A stretch of 18,184 nt of DNA from JAFARZ01 sp036490795. GTDB taxonomy: Bacteria > Actinomycetota > Actinomycetes > Streptosporangiales > Streptosporangiaceae. This document shows positions 13,498 to 18,184 of this stretch, one piece after another; positions within the stretch are counted from its first letter, which is position 1, and each line of letters begins with the position of its first letter. The stretch lies in assembly GCA_036490795.1 (NCBI GenBank), contig DASXDG010000282.1:1-18184 (forward strand), given 5' to 3'. The position numbers and the translations under genes are program-made. The notes beneath the pieces are model-generated. The model saw nothing but the letters and a program-made list of their open reading frames with translations, made no database searches and was not told the DNA's origin.

Positions 13498-15672
13498 ATG
13501 TTCGAGGCGTGGGGACGAGCCTTGTACCGGAAGCGACGGCTCGCGCTGGCCGTCGCACTGCTCTTCGCGGCGTTCGCCGGCGTATGGGGGACTGGCGTCT
13601 TCGCCAAGCTCAGCTCCGGCAATAACTTCACTCCGCCGGACAGCCAGAGCCAGCACGAGCAGAACCTCGCGGACCAGGTCTTCGGCAGGAACGAGGCCGA
13701 CGTCGTCGTCCTGTACCAGAGCCCGGTCATGACCGTCGCCGACCCAGGCTTCCGGCAGGCCGTCACGGCGGCGCTGGGCGGCCTTCCCCGGCGGGATGTG
13801 GCCGGCGTCAGCACCTACTGGTCGACCGGAAACGCGGCGCTGGCCAGCGCGAACCGGCACGAGACCTACGCCGTGCTGCGGCTCGCGGGTGCCGGCGACT
13901 CCGCCCGCCAGACGAGCTACAAGGCCATCCAGGACGACCTGGCTCCGGCCGCGCTCTCGGCCCGCGGTATCACCGCGAGGGTCGGCGGCACGGTGCCGAC
14001 CGAGGTGGGCATCAGCAAGGAGGTCACGGCCGACATCGGCAAGGCCGAGGGCTTGTCCATGCCGGTGCTGCTGATCCTGCTGATGGTGATCTTCGGCAGC
14101 CTCGCGGCGGCGAGCCTGCCGGTCGCGATCGGTGTGGTCGCCATCCTCGGCTCGTTCACCGTGCTGCGCCTGCTCGCGCTCACCACCACCGTGTCCGTCT
14201 ACGCGGTGAACATCACCACGATCCTCGGCCTGGGCCTGGCCATCGACTACGGGCTGTTCATCGTGACCAGGTTCCGCGAGGAACTGCACCGCCAGTCCAC
14301 CGTGGAGGAGGCGGTCGCCCGCACCGTTGCCACGGCAGGGCGCACCGTCGCCGTTTCCGGTGTCACGGTGGCTGTCGCGCTCACCAGCTTGATGCTGTTC
14401 CCGGTTAGTTTCCTGCGGTCGATGGGCTACGGCGGCGTGGCCACGGTGGCGGTGGATATGCTCGCCGCGCTCACCGTGCTGCCCGCCCTGCTGGCCGTGC
14501 TCGGCCACCGGGTCAACGCGCTGCGCATCCGCCGGTCCGTGCGCAAGCCGCCTTCGGCCGAGGCGAGCGGTGCCTGGTACCGCGTGGCGAGCAGCGTCAT
14601 GCGCCGCCCGGTCGCCTACGTCGCCGTGATCGTCATCGGCCTGCTCGCGCTCGGCACGCCCTTCCTCAAGATCTCCTGGGGCGGCACCGACGCCAGATCG
14701 CTGCCTGCCACCGCGACCGTGCGCCAGGTCCAGGACGTGCTCGACAACGATTTCCCCGCCAACTCCACCGCCCCGATCGAGGTGCTCGTCACCGGACCCG
14801 TGACGCACCCGGCGCTCGCCGCGTATGACCAGCGGATCGAGGCGGTTCCCGGCGTGACCACCGATCAGGTCACCGGCGTATCCGGCGATACGGCCAGGAT
14901 CGACATCGGCTACACGCCACCAACGGTGTCCGCCCAGGCGCGGCACATCGTCACTCAGATCCGCGCGCTGTCACCGCCCGCGGGGGCGGCGGTGCTGGTC
15001 GGCGGGACCACCGCTCAGCTCGTCGACGAGCTGACCGGCCTCGGCAGCACACTCCCGTGGATGGCGCTGCTGGTCGGGGTATCGACGTTCGTGCTGCTGT
15101 TCCTCGCGTTCGGCTCGGTGGTGCTGCCGGTGAAGGCGATCGTGATGAACATCTTGTCGCTGTCGGCGACCTTCGGCGTGATCGTGTGGATCTTCCAGTG
15201 GGGACACCTGTCCCGGCTGCTCCAGTTCACCCCGACCGGTTCCATCGACCCGACGATGCCGATTCTCATGCTGGCGATCATCTTCGGCCTGTCCATGGAC
15301 TACGAGGTGTTCCTGCTGTCCCGGGTCCGCGAGGTGTACGACCAGACCGGCGACAACACCACCGCCATCGCGGACGGCCTGCAGCGCACCGGCGGGGTCA
15401 TCACCAGCTTGGCCGGCCTGCTGATCATCGTGGTGGGCGCGTTCTCCGCGTCCGGCATCACGTTCATCAAGCTGACCGGTGTAGGCATGATCGTCGCGCT
15501 GCTCGTGGACGCCTCGATCGTCCGGGTGCTGCTCGTCCCGGCGACCATGCGCCTGCTCGGCCACGCCAACTGGTGGGCTCCCGGCCCGCTGCGCCGCCTC
15601 TATGCCCGGTACGGAATCAAGGAAAATCAGCTATCAGAACGGACGGTTGAGCCCAGCCCGGTCCGCTCGTAG
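13498..15672 (+). CDS. MMPL-family (RND superfamily) transporter
   Basis: The 724-residue protein has the duplicated RND layout. Helix 1 is near residues 14-36, followed by an extracytoplasmic domain to about 180 and a first helix bundle with the proton-relay pair D250-Y251 (LGLAIDYGLFIVTRFREEL). After helix 7 comes a second extracytoplasmic domain (about 400-515), then a second bundle with D601-Y602 (IIFGLSMDYEVFLLSRVREV). Two Asp-Tyr pairs at these places are typical of MmpL proteins that use the proton gradient to export lipids, siderophores or drugs. ATG at 13498 follows GGGAGA. The C-terminal tail is short (SERTVEPSPVRS) and its last 46 bases overlap the convergent MFS gene. No MmpS partner gene is nearby. 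The substrate is unknown. Confidence 0.93.
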   Translation: MFEAWGRALYRKRRLALAVALLFAAFAGVWGTGVFAKLSSGNNFTPPDSQSQHEQNLADQVFGRNEADVVVLYQSPVMTVADPGFRQAVTAALGGLPRRDVAGVSTYWSTGNAALASANRHETYAVLRLAGAGDSARQTSYKAIQDDLAPAALSARGITARVGGTVPTEVGISKEVTADIGKAEGLSMPVLLILLMVIFGSLAAASLPVAIGVVAILGSFTVLRLLALTTTVSVYAVNITTILGLGLAIDYGLFIVTRFREELHRQSTVEEAVARTVATAGRTVAVSGVTVAVALTSLMLFPVSFLRSMGYGGVATVAVDMLAALTVLPALLAVLGHRVNALRIRRSVRKPPSAEASGAWYRVASSVMRRPVAYVAVIVIGLLALGTPFLKISWGGTDARSLPATATVRQVQDVLDNDFPANSTAPIEVLVTGPVTHPALAAYDQRIEAVPGVTTDQVTGVSGDTARIDIGYTPPTVSAQARHIVTQIRALSPPAGAAVLVGGTTAQLVDELTGLGSTLPWMALLVGVSTFVLLFLAFGSVVLPVKAIVMNILSLSATFGVIVWIFQWGHLSRLLQFTPTGSIDPTMPILMLAIIFGLSMDYEVFLLSRVREVYDQTGDNTTAIADGLQRTGGVITSLAGLLIIVVGAFSASGITFIKLTGVGMIVALLVDASIVRVLLVPATMRLLGHANWWAPGPLRRLYARYGIKENQLSERTVEPSPVRS

Positions 15673-16835
15673 CGTCCGGTGGCCAGCCAGCAGAGGGCTG
15701 CGACCAGCGTGAACACCGCCGCGCTGCCGGTCGCGCCGGTCCAGCCCCAGCTGGCATAGGCGTGCGCGGCCACCACGGAGCCGAATGCGCCGCCCAGGAA
15801 CATCGTCGTCATGAACACCGCGGTGATCCTGGATCGCGCCTGCGGCAGCAGTTCGTAGATCACGCTGTTGTTGATCAGCAGGTTGGCCTGCACGCCGGCG
15901 TCCATGCCCAGCACGCCCACGATCAGCAGCACCAGGCCGAGAGAGTAGGACCCGTAGCCGCCCAGGGTGATCAGCCCGTACGAGAGGAGTTGCAGGGCCA
16001 GCAGGATGCCGGTCAGCGGCCAGCGCAGGTGCGGCCTGGCGTCCAGGTGTCGGCCGCCGAACGCCGAGGCCAGCGCGCCGGCCGTCCCGGCCAGCGCGAA
16101 CAGGCCGATCTCAAGCTGGGAGAAGTGGTAGCGGGGCCCGGCCAGCAGGAACGAGACAGTGGTCCAGAACGCGCTGAAGCCAGCGAAGCCGCACGCCCCG
16201 ATCATCGCCCGCCAGCGCAGCACCGGCTCATTGCGTGCCACGTCGAATACGGCGCGAAGCTGAGTCCCGTAGCCAACGCTGACCTCGCGGCCATGATCGG
16301 GCAACGCGCGGTAGAGCACGACGGCGGTGGTCGCGGTGAGCACCGCCGCGATCGCGTAGACGCCGCGCCACCCGGCGACCTGCGCGACGATGCCGGCGAA
16401 CGTTCTGGATAGCAGGATGCCGGTCAGCAGGCCGCTGAGCAGCGTGCCGATGATCTTGCTGCGCTCGTGGTCCGCGGCGAGCGTCGCCGCGAACGGGATG
16501 AGCATCTGCACCACGACCGAGGTCAGGCCGATGATGACGGCGAAGACACCGAGCAGGGCCAGCCCTGGCGAAACCGCGCTGGCGGCGAGGGCTGCCGTGT
16601 CGGCGGCGAGCAGCACGGCGAACAGCGGCCGCCGCCGGACGATGTCCCCGACGGGAACCAGGAGCAGCAGGCCCAGGGCATAGCCGATCTGGGTCACGGT
16701 GACGAGCAGCGCCGCGGATGTCTGCGACACACGCAGACCGGTCGAGATCGTGTGCAGCAGCGGCTGCGCGTAGTAGAGGTTGGCCACCACGGCCCCGCAC
16801 ATAAACGCCAGCACCCGCGCCAGCCGAGGAGACAT
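15627..16835 (-). CDS. DHA1-type MFS exporter
   Basis: The 402-residue protein starts MSPRLARVLAFMCGAVVANL and continues YYAQPLLHTISTGL, a block typical of YnfM-like 12-helix MFS exporters. Motif A-like 'VPVGDIVRRRPLF' lies between helices 2 and 3. About twelve hydrophobic segments follow. ATG at 16835 is chosen because family sequence begins there and length is then normal. A second candidate is GTG at 17021 with GGAGGGG five bases upstream; it would add a 62-residue Gly/Ala-rich leader, but part of that stretch has AT-rich third positions and two palindromes, which look non-coding. The stop overlaps the MMPL gene by 46 bases. The divergent TetR probably regulates it. The substrate is unknown. 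Confidence 0.88.
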   Translation of the reverse strand: MSPRLARVLAFMCGAVVANLYYAQPLLHTISTGLRVSQTSAALLVTVTQIGYALGLLLLVPVGDIVRRRPLFAVLLAADTAALAASAVSPGLALLGVFAVIIGLTSVVVQMLIPFAATLAADHERSKIIGTLLSGLLTGILLSRTFAGIVAQVAGWRGVYAIAAVLTATTAVVLYRALPDHGREVSVGYGTQLRAVFDVARNEPVLRWRAMIGACGFAGFSAFWTTVSFLLAGPRYHFSQLEIGLFALAGTAGALASAFGGRHLDARPHLRWPLTGILLALQLLSYGLITLGGYGSYSLGLVLLIVGVLGMDAGVQANLLINNSVIYELLPQARSRITAVFMTTMFLGGAFGSVVAAHAYASWGWTGATGSAAVFTLVAALCWLATGRYERTGLGSTVRSDS

Positions 16836-16846
16836 TTCCCCGCTCG

Positions 16847-16868
16847 CCCCCGCCCCCGCCCCCACCCC
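16847..16868 (-). other. G-quadruplex-type motif just upstream of the MFS start
   Basis: On the minus strand four G-tracts of 4, 5, 5 and 5 bases are separated by single bases (GGGGTGGGGGCGGGGGCGGG and GG). The run ends 11 bases before the ATG at 16835, so the mRNA would carry it. Short loops and long tracts favour a very stable quadruplex. More G-tracts continue to about 16916. If translation begins at 17021 the run instead codes for a Gly/Ala linker. Confidence 0.6.
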
Positions 16869-16922
16869 GGCTCTCGCGCCCGTCCCGGCCTCCGCGCCCG
16901 CCCCCGCCCCGGCCCCATCCGG

Positions 16923-16971
16923 GTCGATTGCGCGATTGACATCGCTAGAGCGTGTCGATTGCGCAATTGAC
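16923..16971. promoter_or_regulatory. Pair of 18-bp near-palindromic sites upstream of the MFS gene
   Basis: GTCGATTGCGCGATTGAC (16923-16940) and GTCGATTGCGCAATTGAC (16954-16971) differ by one base and lie 31 bp apart, three helical turns. Each is an inverted repeat (7/9 and 8/9 pairs). This is the pattern of a dimeric regulator binding twice on one face of DNA. The sequence is unrelated to the inverted repeats at 17043-17122, so a second regulator may act here. Confidence 0.68.
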
Positions 16972-17042
16972 CAGGATGGGGACCTGGGTGACGACCCGGC
17001 GGACGACGCTTCGTCTACCACGAGAACCCCTCCAACCGGACG

Positions 17043-17062
17043 GTCCAACCACTTAGTTGGAC
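17043..17062. promoter_or_regulatory. Inverted repeat GTCCAAC-N6-GTTGGAC
   Basis: A perfect 7-bp inverted repeat with a 6-base centre (CACTTA). Its right half contains TTAGTTGG, also found in the right half of the site at 17098-17122, so the same TetR may bind both. It lies 22 bases upstream of the alternative MFS GTG, well placed to control the MFS side. Confidence 0.65.
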
Positions 17063-17097
17063 ACGTTCCACTCTGCTCTGGTCCAACCCGATTGTCA

Positions 17098-17122
17098 AAC
17101 TAAATGGTTTGACCGTTTAGTT
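17098..17122. promoter_or_regulatory. TetR operator AACTAAATGG-N5-CCGTTTAGTT
   Basis: The 10-bp arms match at 9 of 10 positions around TTTGA. It directly precedes, and occupies the -35 position of, the TetR -10 at 17125, so bound repressor would block its own gene. This is the best candidate for the cognate site of the TetR at 17180. Confidence 0.75.
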
Positions 17123-17130
17123 GGTATAGT
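17121..17130 (+). promoter_or_regulatory. Extended -10 element of the TetR gene
   Basis: TTGGTATAGT contains the TGN extension followed by TATAGT (17125-17130). No good -35 hexamer lies at normal spacing (TTGACC is only ten bases upstream), as is common for extended -10 promoters. Transcription would start near 17137, leaving a leader of about 43 bases. Confidence 0.5.
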
Positions 17131-17179
17131 GAGCGGAAGCGCTGCGGGCCGGATGCGGTCCAGGAAAGAGAGCCGCGGT

Positions 17180-17779
17180 ATGCCAGATCCGGAGTCGACC
17201 AAGCGCCGCATCTACGAGGCGGCGGTCGAGGAATTCGCCGAGCACGGCTCGGCGGGTGCCCGCGTGGACCGGATCGCGGCCAAGGCACGGGCGAACAAGG
17301 AATCCATCTACCGGTACTTCGGCACCAAGGATGAGCTGCTCCGCCGGGTGATCGACGAGTACATCGACGACCTCGGCGAGCAGATGCTGCCCAAGACAGC
17401 CGACCTCGCCGAGTACGCGGACGCACTGTCCCGGTTCCACGTCGAGCACCCTGAGTTCCTGCGTATGTCGCTGTGGGAAGGGCTTGAGTACGACGGCGAA
17501 CTGGATGCCGATTCGCTCGAGCGGCGGCGGCAGCACTACGCGGACAAGCTGGTCGCGGTTGAGCAGCAGCAACGGGACGCGATCATCGATCCGGACCTGG
17601 ATCCGCGGCTCCTGCTGGCCGTGGTGTTCGGCATGGTGAACTACTGGTTCACGTTGCCGCAGCGGCTGAAGATGTTGTTCGGCGGCGAGGTCTCCGACAC
17701 GGATCTGGAGGCATACCGCGAGTTCACCGGCGAGTGCATCAGGCGGATCGTCGCGCCGCCGGCTCCGCCGGCCGCATAG
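17180..17779 (+). CDS. TetR-family repressor paired with the MFS exporter
   Basis: The 199-residue product has a TetR_N domain at about residues 5-55 (ESTKRRIYEAAVEEFAEHGS, then VDRIAAKARANKESIYRYFG). A helical ligand-binding domain follows, with SRFHVEHPEFLRMSLWEGLE and AVVFGMVNYWFTLPQRLKML. ATG at 17180 begins the family sequence, with GAGAG seven bases upstream. The frame is open further 5' but runs through the operator and promoter. It is divergent from the MFS exporter and preceded by its own likely operator, so autorepression and repression of the pump are expected. The ligand is unknown. The C-terminus ends in a Pro/Ala tail. Confidence 0.91.
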   Translation: MPDPESTKRRIYEAAVEEFAEHGSAGARVDRIAAKARANKESIYRYFGTKDELLRRVIDEYIDDLGEQMLPKTADLAEYADALSRFHVEHPEFLRMSLWEGLEYDGELDADSLERRRQHYADKLVAVEQQQRDAIIDPDLDPRLLLAVVFGMVNYWFTLPQRLKMLFGGEVSDTDLEAYREFTGECIRRIVAPPAPPAA

Positions 17780-17842
17780 CGGCAGCGTCCAGGCGATACA
17801 GTAGCCACTCCAGCTAGCCCCGACGTGCGACAGGAGTCCACG

Positions 17843-18178
17843 ATGAGCCAGCCAGAGACCATTCCGGAAGTGCTCTCCACAGACCTTCCCGACGGCGTTT
17901 TCCTGCTCGATGTGCGCGAGGACGACGAGTGGGCCGCCGGGCACGCTCCCGAGGCCACGCACGTCCGGCTCGGTGACCTCGCCGCCCGGACCGCCGAGGT
18001 CCCGCGTGACAGCGAGGTGTACGTGATCTGCCGCAGCGGCGCCAGGTCCGCGTACGCCGCGCAGATGCTGGCCAGCCAGGGCTGGCATGCCGTCAACGTT
18101 GCCGACGGCATGACCGGCTGGGCCGTCGCGGGCCGGCCGATGATCAGCGACACCGGCGCCGAGCCCTTCGTCGCCTAG
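17843..18178 (+). CDS. Single-domain rhodanese-like protein
   Basis: The 111-residue product is one rhodanese fold. It has LDVREDDEWAAGHAPEATHV near the N-terminus, the active-site loop CRSGARS with catalytic C63, and the closing 'GWHAVNVADGMTGWAVAGRP' block. Rhodaneses move sulfane sulfur through a persulfide on this Cys. The CRSGAR loop is the usual form for small stand-alone sulfurtransferases. ATG at 17843 has AGGAG six bases upstream, better than the in-frame upstream start. GATACAGTAG near 17795-17804 may contain its -10, so it probably has its own promoter 64 bases after the TetR stop. No signal peptide is present, so it is cytoplasmic. The natural sulfur donor and acceptor are unknown. 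Confidence 0.93.
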   Translation: MSQPETIPEVLSTDLPDGVFLLDVREDDEWAAGHAPEATHVRLGDLAARTAEVPRDSEVYVICRSGARSAYAAQMLASQGWHAVNVADGMTGWAVAGRPMISDTGAEPFVA

Positions 18179-18184
18179 CGCCGC

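Larger units (their letters stand above)
16836..17179. promoter_or_regulatory. Divergent control region between MFS and TetR genes
   Basis: This 344-bp stretch holds no gene if the MFS start at 16835 is right. From left to right it contains a G-rich (minus-strand) run, a pair of 18-bp near-palindromes, a Shine-Dalgarno plus GTG at about 17019-17030 that may be an alternative MFS start, two more inverted repeats, and an extended -10 for the TetR gene. The sequence between 16923 and 17130 is clearly poorer in GC than the flanking genes. Confidence 0.6.

Noticed and set aside
13435..14946. Long open frame opposite the MMPL gene (503 residues).
   Set aside because: It is His/Arg/Gly/Asp-rich low-complexity sequence, typical of an antisense shadow, and it crosses the operator region.

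Overview
The window comes from a high-GC actinomycete. Three things point there: GC-rich codon third positions throughout, GTG and TTG starts with good Shine-Dalgarno sites, and a mycothiol S-conjugate amidase gene (mca). Mycothiol is essentially confined to Actinobacteria. The divergent greA / mca pair followed by a one-helix small-protein gene matches the order known from mycobacteria (Rv1080c, Rv1082, Rv1083). I cannot fix the family or genus from sequence alone.

Layout. 1-837: the 5' part of a 4-hydroxyphenylpyruvate dioxygenase gene, divergent from an Lrp/AsnC regulator. 838-1078: a gap holding an 87-bp imperfect palindrome. 1079-3407: a TetR repressor divergent from a 14-helix DHA2 exporter, with two clear operators between them. 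3413-3456: a near-perfect palindromic terminator between the convergent exporter and greA. 3470-5229: greA, then mca and a 57-residue membrane protein. 5293-9242: a two-gene operon of a HelZ-type SNF2 ATPase and a SWIM zinc-finger protein. 9335-9421: a second copy of the 87-bp palindrome. 9417-11999: an unrecognised acidic protein downstream of a seryl-tRNA synthetase that resembles Thermus enzymes more than ordinary actinobacterial ones. 12118-12582: a small YdjM-like membrane protein. 12579-15672: a TetR repressor divergent from an MMPL transporter. 15627-17779: an MFS exporter divergent from a third TetR. 17843-18178: a single-domain rhodanese.

Three separate repressor/exporter pairs (DHA2, MMPL, DHA1-type MFS) lie within 18 kb. 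All are divergent and all have readable inverted-repeat operators, so this is a region of inducible efflux set among housekeeping genes. No insertion sequence, integrase, tRNA, rRNA or CRISPR array was found.

The least expected signals are the repeated 87-bp palindromic element (two copies, same 41+5+41 architecture, both between convergent gene ends), the Thermus-like SerRS, and a G-quadruplex-type run just upstream of the MFS start at 16835. The SNF2/SWIM pair is a known but functionally unresolved module.
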